The translations under genes and the position numbers were made by a program. A DNA stretch of 64,000 nt from Psychrobacter sp. BI730 (GTDB lineage: Bacteria; Pseudomonadota; Gammaproteobacteria; Pseudomonadales; Moraxellaceae): assembly GCF_013414195.1 (NCBI RefSeq), contig NZ_JAATTV010000002.1:124001-188000 (forward strand), written 5' to 3'. Below the pieces are notes generated by a model. It did no database searches and was not told the DNA's origin. It saw only the letters and a program-made list of their open reading frames with translations. Position 1 is the stretch's first letter; every line of letters starts with the position of its first letter. Of the stretch, positions 47,073-55,817 are shown piece by piece.

Positions 47073-47684
47073 ATGAGTAAATTTAAGATGTTGTCTGGTA
47101 GTGTCATCGAGGGTAGAAAGAAGGTGCATCGCTCAATAGCCAAGTTAACCGTAGGTCTTGGTCTATCAGCCATGCTGCTGACCTCTGGTTGCGCTACACA
47201 AAATATTCAGGCATATCAGAACACCACACCGACGCTCGACATGCATAAGTTTTTTTCGGGTCAAATCGATGGTTGGGGAATGTTCCAAGGTCGAAATGGC
47301 GAAGTAAAAAAGCGCTTTTATGTTGATATTGATGCAACCCATGAGGGAGATGATGTCATTGTCCTAAACGAGAAGTTCTCGTGGGCAGATGGCACGAAAT
47401 CGCAGCGTATATGGCGTCTGACTGAGCAGACAGATGGCAGCTGGAAAGGTGTCGCAGGTGATGTCATTGGCGAGGCAACAGGGCAAGTGGTTGGCAATAC
47501 GTTGCACTGGAATTACTTATTAGAGTTACGTGTCGAGGACAAAACCTACAAAGTAACGTTCGATGATTGGATGTATCTTATCAATGAAGATGTCATGCTC
47601 AATCGCTCAGTGATGAAAAAATTTGGCGTAGAGCTGGGTAGCGTGACATTAAGTATGCATCGTAAGCCTTCCGATGCTAACTAG
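47073..47684 (+). CDS. DUF3833 family lipoprotein
   Basis: 203 aa. An unusually long basic N-terminus precedes the signal helix, ending in the lipobox LLTSGC (Cys40). The DUF3833 body is clear: FFSGQIDGWGMFQGRNGEV, then RFYVDIDA, WRLTEQTDGSWKGVAGDVIGEA and WMYLINEDVMLNRSVMKKFG. Family members are small lipoproteins of unknown function, often encoded near CFA synthase and related genes; here no such neighbours exist. AAAAGGA precedes ATG 47073 at a good distance. Confidence 0.88.
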   Translation: MSKFKMLSGSVIEGRKKVHRSIAKLTVGLGLSAMLLTSGCATQNIQAYQNTTPTLDMHKFFSGQIDGWGMFQGRNGEVKKRFYVDIDATHEGDDVIVLNEKFSWADGTKSQRIWRLTEQTDGSWKGVAGDVIGEATGQVVGNTLHWNYLLELRVEDKTYKVTFDDWMYLINEDVMLNRSVMKKFGVELGSVTLSMHRKPSDAN

Positions 47685-47819
47685 AAATCTCTAAATCACT
47701 TAATAATAAGTAAGGTGCTATGCAATATCGATAAAGGTAGACGGTGTTCTTTAGCGTCTTAAAATGGCAAAATAGCAGCATATTTATCTATTACCTGTTA
47801 TTTATTGGACTCTACAATA

Positions 47820-47848
47820 TTGACGAGTATATCAAGATAGAGTATCTA
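47820..47848 (+). promoter_or_regulatory. Sigma-70-type promoter of ssb
   Basis: TTGACG at 47820-47825, a 17-base spacer, and TATCTA at 47843-47848. Transcription would begin near 47855, about 147 bases before ssb. A further inverted repeat TTGATAG/CTATCAA lies at 47925-47950 in the leader. The rest of the 317-base spacer (47685-48001) shows nothing else. Confidence 0.5.
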
Positions 47849-48001
47849 AGCGACATAGACTGACGTGTACCATAGGCAGCCTATAGATATTTCGATAAAA
47901 ATTGGTTAAAGTAAAATTATACAATTGATAGTATCAAATGATGCTATCAAATAACGATTAAAACAGTTTATTAAATTATTCATAAGTAAAAGGACGGTAT
48001 C

Positions 48002-48625
48002 ATGCGCGGAGTCAATAAAGTTATCATCATCGGTAACCTCGGAGCAGATCCTGAGGCACGCCAATTCAGCAATGGCGGTAGCGTAACCAATATCTCGGTT
48101 GCGACATCAGAGCAGTGGACAGACAAACAAAGCGGCGAAAAAAGAGAAGCGACAGAGTGGCATCGTATCGCACTTTTTAACCGTCTAGGTGAAATCGCAG
48201 CGCAATACCTGCGTAAAGGCAGCAAAGTCTATATCGAAGGTAGTTTACGTACACGTAAATACCAAGACCAAAGTGGTCAAGACCGTTATATTACTGAGAT
48301 TCGTGCTGAACAAATGCAGATGCTCGATGGTCAAACTGGCGGCGGTCAGGGTGGAGATAGCTTTGGTGGTCAGAACCAAGGTCAGAGTGGCGGCTATAAT
48401 AATCAAGGTGGCCAAAACAACCAGAACAACTTTGGTCAGCAAGCAAATAATCAGATGGCACATCAAGGCGGCTACAACCAACCAGCGGCTCAAGGTGGTC
48501 AGAACAGCTTTAACAATCAGGCGCCTGCTCAGCAAAACCAGTTCAATCAGCCAGCACAGAAACCTGCACAATCTAAGCCTACAGCAATGCCAGATGGCCC
48601 TGTAGATGATGATATTCCGTTCTAA
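48002..48625 (+). CDS. ssb: Single-stranded DNA-binding protein
   Basis: Coats single-stranded DNA in replication, repair and recombination; tetramer. 207 aa. The OB fold spans residues 1-110: [20 protein letters not shown], then [21 protein letters not shown] and [21 protein letters not shown] Gly/Gln/Asn-rich linker follows, repeated in character ([17 protein letters not shown]). The conserved acidic tip is DDDIPF, which binds partner proteins such as exonuclease I. It starts at ATG 48002 with AAAAGGACGG upstream. Elsewhere ssb often stands opposite uvrA, which lies about 3 kb away here, separated by an MFS gene and a DUF3833 gene. Confidence 0.98.
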   Translation: MRGVNKVIIIGNLGADPEARQFSNGGSVTNISVATSEQWTDKQSGEKREATEWHRIALFNRLGEIAAQYLRKGSKVYIEGSLRTRKYQDQSGQDRYITEIRAEQMQMLDGQTGGGQGGDSFGGQNQGQSGGYNNQGGQNNQNNFGQQANNQMAHQGGYNQPAAQGGQNSFNNQAPAQQNQFNQPAQKPAQSKPTAMPDGPVDDDIPF

Positions 48626-48668
48626 TTTTAGGATATATAAGAAAGAAAGTGTAATTTTTGTGCGTCAG

Positions 48669-48693
48669 AGCCCCGTATTAACGGGGCTTTTTT
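48669..48693 (+). terminator. Terminator of ssb
   Basis: AGCCCCGT and ACGGGGCT pair around ATTA, followed by TTTTTT. Lies about 43 bases after the ssb stop. Confidence 0.93.
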
Positions 48694-48700
48694 AATGCTT

Positions 48701-48814
48701 GCTATAGTTGATTCAATTTAAAAGAGATACAAGGCAACTGAGTGCAGATGTATATATAATACTTCAAGCGAGGTTAACGCTGTAGCTCTTTTATAGAGGA
48801 TTATTAGCTATATT
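48701..48814 (-). repeat. MITE-like dispersed repeat, copy 3
   Basis: Inverted relative to the copies at 6795 and 39735. It begins GCTATAGTTGATTCAATTTA and contains AAGAGATACAAGGCAACTGA, TACTTCAAGCGAGG, TTAACGCTGTAGCTCTTTTA and ATTAGCTATAT. It begins 7 bases after the ssb terminator. Confidence 0.85.
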
Positions 48815-49674
48815 CAAAAATATAATTCAGTTGATGCTTTTTAACGTAGCTAAACTAATTTTTTATTAAAAATGTTTTTAATTTATTTATTATGCTCTTA
48901 ATCTGTAAACGATTAAACTTAAGTTTATTTAGTATTGGTTTAATACTATTGGTTTTCACATTATCTAGTATGCCTACTACCTTCTATACTCTATATTGAC
49001 CGTTTATACCAAAAAATAATTATGATTAGTGACGTTTAGTTTTAAAAATTGCTATACTAACTTTATATGGCGTATAGTTAATGTATCTTGATCGTCTTTA
49101 AATAAATTTCAATGATAATAGCCAAAGTTTTACTTGTTTCTTATTAATAAATCGAAAGCTATTTGGATAATAGATCTTTATATGAAATGGTTAACTCATT
49201 CAGAAAGTACCATAGGAACGACATAGCAAGTTACAGAGCTAATGCAAAACTATCTCCAAGATTAGCAGTATTTGAGAGTATAGTGCATTGACTTACTGCT
49301 CTATTATTTTAACAGTAGATTTTTATCGAAATATTACTATGAAGTTTTTGCAATAATCAAAATACTAGAATTTTGTTTTATTATTAGAAGATGCTTTCAA
49401 AGCTATAATAGCAATATATAAAGAATGATGACCTGTGTGTTCAGATTTATCTAAAACTAATTCTATTTAAAATGGATACAATGAGCATTTATCGCTATAT
49501 ATTTTCTATTTATAATGGATTGTTCGGGCTGTTATTAGAAATTAAATACTCTTTAGAATTAATGATATTTTATACATAGATTTAATGGCCAATGAACGAT
49601 TTGTTCCCCGCATGTTTTCACGAAAAACAATACCTCAATAGAGGCCACACTCTTATTTTATAGTTGGATTTATT
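48815..49674. other. Long AT-rich region upstream of the H-NS gene
   Basis: About 860 bases with very high AT content and no supportable ORF. A possible promoter GTGACG-18 bases-TATACT lies at 49029-49058, and a TTGACC at 48996-49001 lacks a good -10. Many A/T tracts (AAAAAATAATTAT, TTTTAAAAATTG, TTTAATTTATTTATTAT) suggest bent DNA. It fits an autoregulated nucleoid protein gene, or an AT-rich acquired remnant. Confidence 0.5.
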
Positions 49675-49998
49675 ATGAGCAAAAATAACGCAATTGATTT
49701 AGAAAATTTGAACGTAGATGAGTTACGTGCTATCACTGAAAACGCTCAACAACTTATCGCCAAAAAACAGCATCAACGTTTGTATGATGCCTATATGCAG
49801 TTCGAGAAGATTGCAGAAGATAGCAATGCAACGATCGAAGAGATACTGAAAGCTGGCGAAAAATTAGAGAAAAAACGCAGTATTAAATATCGTAATACTG
49901 ATGATCATAGTGAAACTTGGACTGGCCGTGGCCGTAAGCCAACGTGGTTGGTTGAAGCGCTAGCAGCAGGTCGTGATATCGAAGATTTTGCTATTTAA
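49675..49998 (+). CDS. H-NS family nucleoid protein
   Basis: 107 aa. The N-terminal helix (LENLNVDELRAITENAQQLI) is the oligomerisation region, followed by a helical linker RLYDAYMQFEKIAEDSNATI. The DNA-binding domain ends the protein: YRNTDDHSETWTGRGRKPTW, then LVEALAAGRDIEDFAI. TGRGRKP is the AT-hook-like loop, and the form matches the Burkholderia/Xylella/Bordetella group (TWTGRGR.P.WL) more than enteric H-NS. H-NS proteins silence AT-rich genes. It starts at ATG 49675; the ribosome binding site is weak (TTGGA). It is monocistronic, with a long hairpin terminator. Confidence 0.93.
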   Translation: MSKNNAIDLENLNVDELRAITENAQQLIAKKQHQRLYDAYMQFEKIAEDSNATIEEILKAGEKLEKKRSIKYRNTDDHSETWTGRGRKPTWLVEALAAGRDIEDFAI

Positions 49999-50106
49999 TT
50001 AGCTGTTTTCTTATAAAATACCTTTCTGTGAACCAGTTTGAAGTTGCTATTTATAATGGTGTATTTACAACCATTTAGCGACAGACATAGCTGCTTTCGA
50101 GAAAAT

Positions 50107-50160
50107 AAAAGCCAGTATCTTTACTGCCAGTATTTTGGCAAAAAGATACTGGCTTTTTTT
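50107..50160 (+). terminator. Terminator of the H-NS gene
   Basis: AAAAGCCAGTATCTTT and AAAGATACTGGCTTTT pair with an internal small hairpin TGCCA-GTATTT-TGGCA in the loop, followed by TTTT. Confidence 0.93.
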
Positions 50161-50227
50161 CTGTCATCTATATGCCATTGTTTGTTATGATAATGACGTT
50201 TTTGTCTTATATAAGAGTTATACGACT

Positions 50228-51055
50228 GTGGCCCAAGTATCTGAGTTTTCTCATAAACGTCCCCGTAAGCTCTGGTGGCTGGTTGGGTTTGTGTTGTTTG
50301 CGCTATTTGCTGTATTGCAAATGCCAGCAGCATGGTTACTTGAGAAATACGCGCCAGATACGCCCTATGTCCAGCATGTATCCGGCAATGTATGGCAAGG
50401 CGCTGCTATTTGGCAATTGCCTATGTCATCAACGTCGCTTACAGGTATGGCAGAATGGTCATGGAAGCCTTGGCAGCTACTCATAGGTAAGCTAGGTGCG
50501 GACGTCAATATTCACTCATCACAGACACGTTTGAATGGGCAAGTTAAACTTGGGCTAAACTCATGGCAAGTTGACAGCATTAGTGGGAAAATTGCACCTG
50601 AGACGCTAGCGAGTGTAGTCAACTGGCAGCTGCCAAATACCCCTATTCAAGTAAACAATGTATCGCTAACGCGCCAGTCTGATAAAAATGACGCATCTAG
50701 TAGCGATCCTGCTAAAGACGCTGGCGGATTTAGTGCAGCGGATGGTCAATTGACTTGGGTTGGTGGTGAGGTAGGCTATCCTAGTGGTGGCAAAGTTTTT
50801 TATATTACGATGCCTGCTCTAAGAGCCGAGCTTAGTACAGAGCAAAAAAACAATAGAGATTTGCTGCATATCAATTTATTGAATAATCAAGATAAGCGTT
50901 TGGGAGATCTGTATCTCGATAGCGATAATATGCTCGATGTCAGTTTGACGCAGCGTTTGCTAGAGAACATGCCTGAGTATAAAGGACAAGCCCCTCAAGA
51001 TACGCCAGTTGTCAGTGTGCGCCAGCCATTGCTAGCTGGTTTGGGGGCGAACTAA
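50228..51055 (+). CDS. gspN: Type II secretion system protein N
   Basis: 275 aa from GTG 50228. The frame is open upstream to an ATG at 50135, but that lies inside the H-NS terminator and adds residues unlike the family. One N-terminal membrane helix (WWLVGFVLFALFAVLQMPAAWLL) is followed by a periplasmic beta-rich body: GNVWQGAAIWQLP, MAEWSWKPWQLLIGKLGADV, and GQLTWVGGEVGYPSGG, which are typical of GspN/T2SSN. The role in secretion is structural or accessory; some systems lack it. It abuts gspC (stop TAA directly followed by ATG). No strong ribosome binding site. Confidence 0.85.
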   Translation: MAQVSEFSHKRPRKLWWLVGFVLFALFAVLQMPAAWLLEKYAPDTPYVQHVSGNVWQGAAIWQLPMSSTSLTGMAEWSWKPWQLLIGKLGADVNIHSSQTRLNGQVKLGLNSWQVDSISGKIAPETLASVVNWQLPNTPIQVNNVSLTRQSDKNDASSSDPAKDAGGFSAADGQLTWVGGEVGYPSGGKVFYITMPALRAELSTEQKNNRDLLHINLLNNQDKRLGDLYLDSDNMLDVSLTQRLLENMPEYKGQAPQDTPVVSVRQPLLAGLGAN

Positions 51056-51961
51056 ATGCTTAATATCGCCGCAAGCTTAAAACCTGTTATCAATACTCTC
51101 AATCGCCTTTCAGCTTGGCTATTATTGTTAGCTATTGCTTGGCTATGCTGGACAGCCGCCCGTCTTTTATGGTTATTACTAGCAGCACCTCTAGCGCCTG
51201 CATTGCCTTTAGCGCCTCTACAGAATAGTGCCAAATCCACCAAAGATTATAGCAGCTTATTTGCAATCTTCGCTGACCCCGATCCTATTACCGCAGCCGT
51301 GCAACCACCTCCCAACATTGAGCTCAAAGGCGTACTACTAGCCATACCTGAGAGCATGTCTTCCGCCTTATTGAATGTCAATGGCGAAGTCAAAAATTAC
51401 CGCATTGGTGATAAATTAAAAGACAGCGATTATATGCTCGTGGCTGTTGACTGCAATTCAGTTATCATCGCTGATGCTAACGATAAAGAAACCGTTATTA
51501 AAATGCCAGAGGCGATGCCATTAGACCAAAGTGATATGCTAGCAAGCGGAATAAGCAATCAGCGTTTGCCAAATAATAGCATGTTGCCTACAGCGCCCCA
51601 GCCAGTACAAAACGCTGTTCCTGAGACAGAAAAGGCAACTGGCGCAGACACTTCAAGTAATCCACAGTCAGCTATCGAAGAAGCGGTTACGGCCTTGCAA
51701 GAAAACCCCGCCAGTTATCTAAGTAGGATGGGAGTGATGGCATCAGGTGAGAGTTATCAAGTCACAGAGGCGATGCCTGCTGGCCTACGTAATCGTTTAG
51801 GGCTTGAGCCAGGCGATAAAGTACTGACCGTCAACGGACAGAGCGTAGGTAATAACCCTGCACAAGATGCTGGTGTACTTCAGCAAGTACAGCAAGCAGG
51901 TGAAGCGCAGATAGAGGTTCAACGTGGTGAGCAAGTTATTACGATTCGCCAGCAGTTCTAG
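51056..51961 (+). CDS. gspC: Type II secretion system protein C
   Basis: 301 aa inner-membrane protein linking the cytoplasmic/inner-membrane platform to the GspD secretin. Membrane helix about residues 20-46. The homology region (HR) spans about 85-145 (IELKGVLLAIPESMSSALLN, then YRIGDKLKDSDYML). A Gln/Pro/Ser-rich linker follows, and a C-terminal PDZ domain (about 220-300) contains LGLEPGDKVLTVNGQSVG and AQIEVQRGEQVITIRQ. The gene starts at ATG 51056 immediately after gspN, 77 bases before gspD: one operon. Confidence 0.93.
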   Translation: MLNIAASLKPVINTLNRLSAWLLLLAIAWLCWTAARLLWLLLAAPLAPALPLAPLQNSAKSTKDYSSLFAIFADPDPITAAVQPPPNIELKGVLLAIPESMSSALLNVNGEVKNYRIGDKLKDSDYMLVAVDCNSVIIADANDKETVIKMPEAMPLDQSDMLASGISNQRLPNNSMLPTAPQPVQNAVPETEKATGADTSSNPQSAIEEAVTALQENPASYLSRMGVMASGESYQVTEAMPAGLRNRLGLEPGDKVLTVNGQSVGNNPAQDAGVLQQVQQAGEAQIEVQRGEQVITIRQQF

Positions 51962-52038
51962 CAAGGTAGGTTTTTAGCAAAATTGCTCCTTAAAAAATCA
52001 GCACATAGTAAGCAATATCACTGTAGGTAATCATCAAT

Positions 52039-54288
52039 ATGGTAAGTTTTCAGAATTTTTCAGCCACGCCTTTGTACTGTAGCCTGCAGCGTTTGATGCG
52101 CCTGTGTCGTCCACTTTGTCTAGCAGTGCCATTATGGGCTGCTGGTATTGGTCTTGCCAATGCTGAGAGCTGGAAAGTCAATTTGCAAGACGCTGATATC
52201 AAAGCTTTTATCAATGAAGTTGCGACCATCACAGATCAAAACTTTGTGCTTGATCCGCGTATCAATGGCAATGTCACAGTCATCTCTAACAAAGCCTTGT
52301 CCCGTGATGAGATTTATCAGTTATTTCTGAGCGTGATGCAAGTGAATGGTATCGCTGCGATTGAGTCAGGAACGACGACAAAACTGGTACCGGATAATAT
52401 TGCTAAGCAATCTGGTGTGGCGGTTGATTTACGCGGTGATAGTGTTGGCGAGTCGCTCGCTACTCGAGTTATTTATTTGACTAACACCCAAGCTGCAGAA
52501 GTATTAGGGGTTATTCGCCCATTGATGCCGCAGTCGGCTCACGCGGCCGCTGTACCTGGTGTCAATGCGCTAGTATTGTCTGATAGAGCAGACAGCCTTA
52601 ACCAACTGACAGCCCTTATCCGTGATTTAGACAGCAATGTGAATGACAGTTTGCAAGTGATACCACTACGCCACGTCGATGCCGAACGTATGATGGAGTT
52701 GATTAGCGCCTTAGTCTCAAGTGCGGGTAGCGGACAAGCCCAAGGTGGCAACAATCAGCTAAAGGTGATTGCTGATACGTCAAGCGATAGACTGCTAGTC
52801 AAAGGTAGTCCTGAAATGATTGCTAAAGTCCAAGAAATGGTCAATCAATTGGATACCACGCCGACCAGACGTTTAAGTGGTCTACGTGTCTTTCGATTAA
52901 AGTATGCTAGTGCTGGTCATATCGCCGATATGTTACGCGGCTTACTCGCTAATCAATCTATCAATAGTGCTGGCGCGACCTCGACACTAGAATCCGCTTC
53001 GCTAAATGATGTAAGTAGCACAGGCGCCGCAATTAATAATGCAGCTAGCGATAGCCTAGGTAGCAGTGCGGCCGCTGTGTCGACTAGCAGCACAAATGGA
53101 ACAAGCACAGGAGTGGGCGGTCGTCCGTTTAGTATTATCGCTGATGAAACTCAAAATGCCGTTATCGTCAACGCCGCACCTGAGCTAATGTTCGAGATTG
53201 AAGATGCGGTCAACCAATTAGACAGTCGCCGCGCACAAGTATTAATTCAAGCCGCTATTGTTGAAGTGTCAGGCGATGATGCCACTCAGCTAGGCGTTCA
53301 GTGGGCACTAGGTAACGCCAACAGTGGCTATGGAGTGGTCAACTTTAATAATGTGGGAGCCAGCGCGACGACACTTGCGGCGGCGGCTTTAGCAGGGACA
53401 AGTACAAGTACGGCAGGTATTAGCGCTGCTGCCAGCTCTATCGCAGGTGCATTGATAGGTATTGGAGACAGTCGCAAAGACAGTCAGGGCAATACAGAGT
53501 TTTATGGCGCTATTTTACAGGCGCTTGACTCATCTACCAGTGCTAATCTATTGTCCATGCCATCGATTTTGACATTGGATAATGAAAAAGCCAGTATCTT
53601 AGTTGGTCAAAACGTACCTTTTGTCACGGGTTCTTTTACCACTAGTGGCAATAATTCAAACAACCCATTTCAGACAATTGATCGTCAAGACATTGGTATT
53701 AATCTGAATGTTATTCCTCATATTGGTGACAATGGCACAGTACGTTTAGAGGTATCGCAAGAAGTCTCGTCAGTCGTGCCAGGCAGTACGGGTAATGCCA
53801 GTGGACTAATTACCAATAAAAGCCTTATTAATACGACCATTCTAGCGGATGATCAGCAGACGATTGCCTTGGGCGGATTGATGCGTGACAACACCACTAC
53901 ACGTCAACAGAAAGTTCCTGGACTGGGTAATGTTCCAGTCATCGGTAGACTCTTTCGTTCTGACAATGACAGCACCCAAAAGAGCAATTTGATTATCTTT
54001 TTACAGCCAACTATCTTACGTGATGGCGGCGCGGTAGCGAGTGTGACTGAACGCAAATTCAATCAAATGCGAGTGTTGCAGCTGGTCATTGATAAAAACG
54101 GTACGATTAAGCAATTACCATTGAGTGGCACTGAAGGTTGGAATGGTAATGTCAGTGCGGATTACGAGCTCATGCCGCTCAACCCCCTTATCCCTAAACG
54201 TGATCAAGCGCCAAAATCTACTTCGCAAGGTTTTACGAGAGTAGATAGCCCGAATAGTGGTATCACGACCTATCCTCTTAATCGTTAA
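52039..54288 (+). CDS. gspD: Type II secretion system secretin GspD
   Basis: 749 aa outer-membrane secretin channel. A signal peptide ends near AANAES-like sequence (GIGLANAESW). The N0 domain begins KVNLQDADIKAFINEVATI. N1-N3 follow with VIYLTNTQAAEVLGVIRPLM, VIPLRHVDAERMMELISALV and LRVFRLKYASAGHIADMLRGL. A Ser/Ala/Thr-rich insert lies about residues 315-360 in N3. The secretin core has AQVLIQAAIVEVSGDDATQLG, SMPSILTLDNEKASILVGQNV, NVIPHIGDNG and LGGLMRDNTTTRQQKVPGLG. An 80-residue tail ends the protein. Last gene of the gspN-C-D operon; gspE to gspM are elsewhere. Confidence 0.97.
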   Translation: MVSFQNFSATPLYCSLQRLMRLCRPLCLAVPLWAAGIGLANAESWKVNLQDADIKAFINEVATITDQNFVLDPRINGNVTVISNKALSRDEIYQLFLSVMQVNGIAAIESGTTTKLVPDNIAKQSGVAVDLRGDSVGESLATRVIYLTNTQAAEVLGVIRPLMPQSAHAAAVPGVNALVLSDRADSLNQLTALIRDLDSNVNDSLQVIPLRHVDAERMMELISALVSSAGSGQAQGGNNQLKVIADTSSDRLLVKGSPEMIAKVQEMVNQLDTTPTRRLSGLRVFRLKYASAGHIADMLRGLLANQSINSAGATSTLESASLNDVSSTGAAINNAASDSLGSSAAAVSTSSTNGTSTGVGGRPFSIIADETQNAVIVNAAPELMFEIEDAVNQLDSRRAQVLIQAAIVEVSGDDATQLGVQWALGNANSGYGVVNFNNVGASATTLAAAALAGTSTSTAGISAAASSIAGALIGIGDSRKDSQGNTEFYGAILQALDSSTSANLLSMPSILTLDNEKASILVGQNVPFVTGSFTTSGNNSNNPFQTIDRQDIGINLNVIPHIGDNGTVRLEVSQEVSSVVPGSTGNASGLITNKSLINTTILADDQQTIALGGLMRDNTTTRQQKVPGLGNVPVIGRLFRSDNDSTQKSNLIIFLQPTILRDGGAVASVTERKFNQMRVLQLVIDKNGTIKQLPLSGTEGWNGNVSADYELMPLNPLIPKRDQAPKSTSQGFTRVDSPNSGITTYPLNR

Positions 54289-54760
54289 AATATTAGCCTT
54301 ATATATAACGGTTAATATGATTCAACTGACATAAATTAATGTACGATGTGATAGATACTAGTTACATCGTACATTAGCTTGCGTATTCATAACACAGATA
54401 AACATAGCTGCTTTTATATTTAGGTATATTGGTTACTAATAGAATAATGAGTTACGTATCATGTTTTTCACTATAGTAAATCAGAAACTAAGATGACAGA
54501 TTATAAGAATACAAAAAAGTGGTTTTTACTGAGTGTGGCTGCAACTGCGCTATTGCTCATCCCTAGGCGCAGTAGCCGAAAGGACAATACGAAGATAGTA
54601 AGTAACCATGATACCGTATCTGAGAGCAGTATTAATGATGCTCGTGAGAATGTAATTAGTAAATAGAAGCTAGTAATTAAAAAGTAGAAGATTAAAAATG
54701 CGTCTATAGCAATCTATCATTTAATTTTATGTTCTGAAAAGTTAGTTTTGGAGTTTATTA
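54289..54760. other. Spacer between gspD and tatD
   Basis: 472 bases, AT-rich, with the possible small ORF at 54493-54666 the only candidate content. ACGATGTGATAGATACTAGT and TACATCGTACAT, just after gspD, are loosely repeated inverted words. No strong terminator was found. Confidence 0.4.
54493..54666 (+). CDS. Possible 57-aa membrane-anchored small protein
   Basis: ATG 54493 to TAG 54664-54666. The peptide starts MTDYKNTKKWFLLSVAATAL and continues LLLIPRR, so one hydrophobic helix (about residues 10-23) is followed by a basic then mixed tail ending SSINDARENVISK. The layout is that of a small membrane protein. There is no strong ribosome binding site, and I recognise no family. It is plausible but unproven. 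Confidence 0.35.
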   Translation: MTDYKNTKKWFLLSVAATALLLIPRRSSRKDNTKIVSNHDTVSESSINDARENVISK

Positions 54761-55711
54761 ATGTGTGGCAACGAATCAGTGACCATTGCTGAGAGAACAG
54801 ATGCTAGAGAAGTTTTAAGAAATGTCTATCCTATTATAGATACGCATACACATTTTGATGCTCCAGTATTCGACAATGATCGCAGACAACAGGTAGAGCA
54901 GGCTTATAGTCAAGGTATTCGTCACTTAGTGCTAGTAGGTTATTTATACCAGTATTTTGATCGAATGTACGATACTCAAGATTTTATCAATGAACTGTCG
55001 CAATCGTCTGCGACGAAAGCAAACAACCAAGATAAATGCGATGTTGCAGCCCATGTCGCGCTAGGCTTACACCCATTTTATATTGAGCAACATACCGATG
55101 ATCATTTAATACAACTTGAACAAATGGTGATAGAGCAACGTCCATTAGCCATTGGTGAGATTGGGTTAGACACCTTTACCAATGCAATGAAGCAGCCTGA
55201 TGTATTTGCTAAACAAAAAAGGTTCTTTGCGGCGCAGTTGGATATAGCAGTATCCCATAATCTGCCAGTGATGCTACATATTCGTAAAGCGCATGCTGAA
55301 GCACTTGCGATATTAAAAGCACATAAATACGATGCGCGTAAATTAGGCGGTATTGCCCATAGCTTTAGCGGTGGTGAACAAGAGGCGAAGGCTTTTGTAA
55401 AATTGGGGTTTAAGCTTGGTGTTACGGGTCAGATAACCAACCCGAATGCCAAGAAACTGCGCCATGCTATTCAAGTAGCAGTTGAAAGTCATGGCATCGA
55501 ATGCTTGGTCATTGAAACGGATTGTCCAGATATGACACCTATTATGTGTCAGACAACGGATGATACTGATTCACATAATAGAAATGTACCAGCCAATCTG
55601 CCACGGGTATTAGCAAGCTTGAGTGAGCTATTAGAAATACCACATGATAAACTTGCTAAGCAGTTATGGCAAAATAGCTGTGATGCTCTGAAAGTAGACT
55701 GGGCTTACTAA
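54761..55711 (+). CDS. TatD family metal-dependent hydrolase
   Basis: 316 aa, about 55 longer than most TatD. The TIM-barrel signatures are YPIIDTHTHFDAPVFDND (HxH metal site), HVALGLHPFYIE, AIGEIGLDTF (catalytic Glu), LPVMLHIRKAH, GIAHSFSGGEQEAK and VIETDCPDM. The family includes 3'-5' DNA/RNA exonucleases (E. coli TatD) and D-aminoacyl-tRNA deacylases; the specific role here is not clear. A ~30-residue N-terminal addition and insertions near 75-95 and 265-280 account for the extra length. ATG 54761 follows GGAG at 54749-54752. It is followed after 106 bases by tcdA, possibly in one transcript. Confidence 0.92.
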   Translation: MCGNESVTIAERTDAREVLRNVYPIIDTHTHFDAPVFDNDRRQQVEQAYSQGIRHLVLVGYLYQYFDRMYDTQDFINELSQSSATKANNQDKCDVAAHVALGLHPFYIEQHTDDHLIQLEQMVIEQRPLAIGEIGLDTFTNAMKQPDVFAKQKRFFAAQLDIAVSHNLPVMLHIRKAHAEALAILKAHKYDARKLGGIAHSFSGGEQEAKAFVKLGFKLGVTGQITNPNAKKLRHAIQVAVESHGIECLVIETDCPDMTPIMCQTTDDTDSHNRNVPANLPRVLASLSELLEIPHDKLAKQLWQNSCDALKVDWAY

Positions 55712-55817
55712 ATGTAACTGTGCTATTTATAAGAAAAGCATCGTTGTAATTAGAAGCTAAAAAGTATGAGCCGTATAAATGACAACCAAAATATTTGAAA
55801 AGAGAATTTGATCTGTT

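Noticed and set aside
48189..48605. Alternative plus- and minus-strand frames overlapping ssb
   Set aside because: They arise from the Gln/Asn/Gly-rich linker of SSB; the products are low complexity and lack ribosome binding sites.
50135..50227. Upstream ATG start for gspN
   Set aside because: The ATG lies within the terminator hairpin of the H-NS gene and the added 31 residues are not GspN-like; GTG 50228 gives a typical N-terminus.
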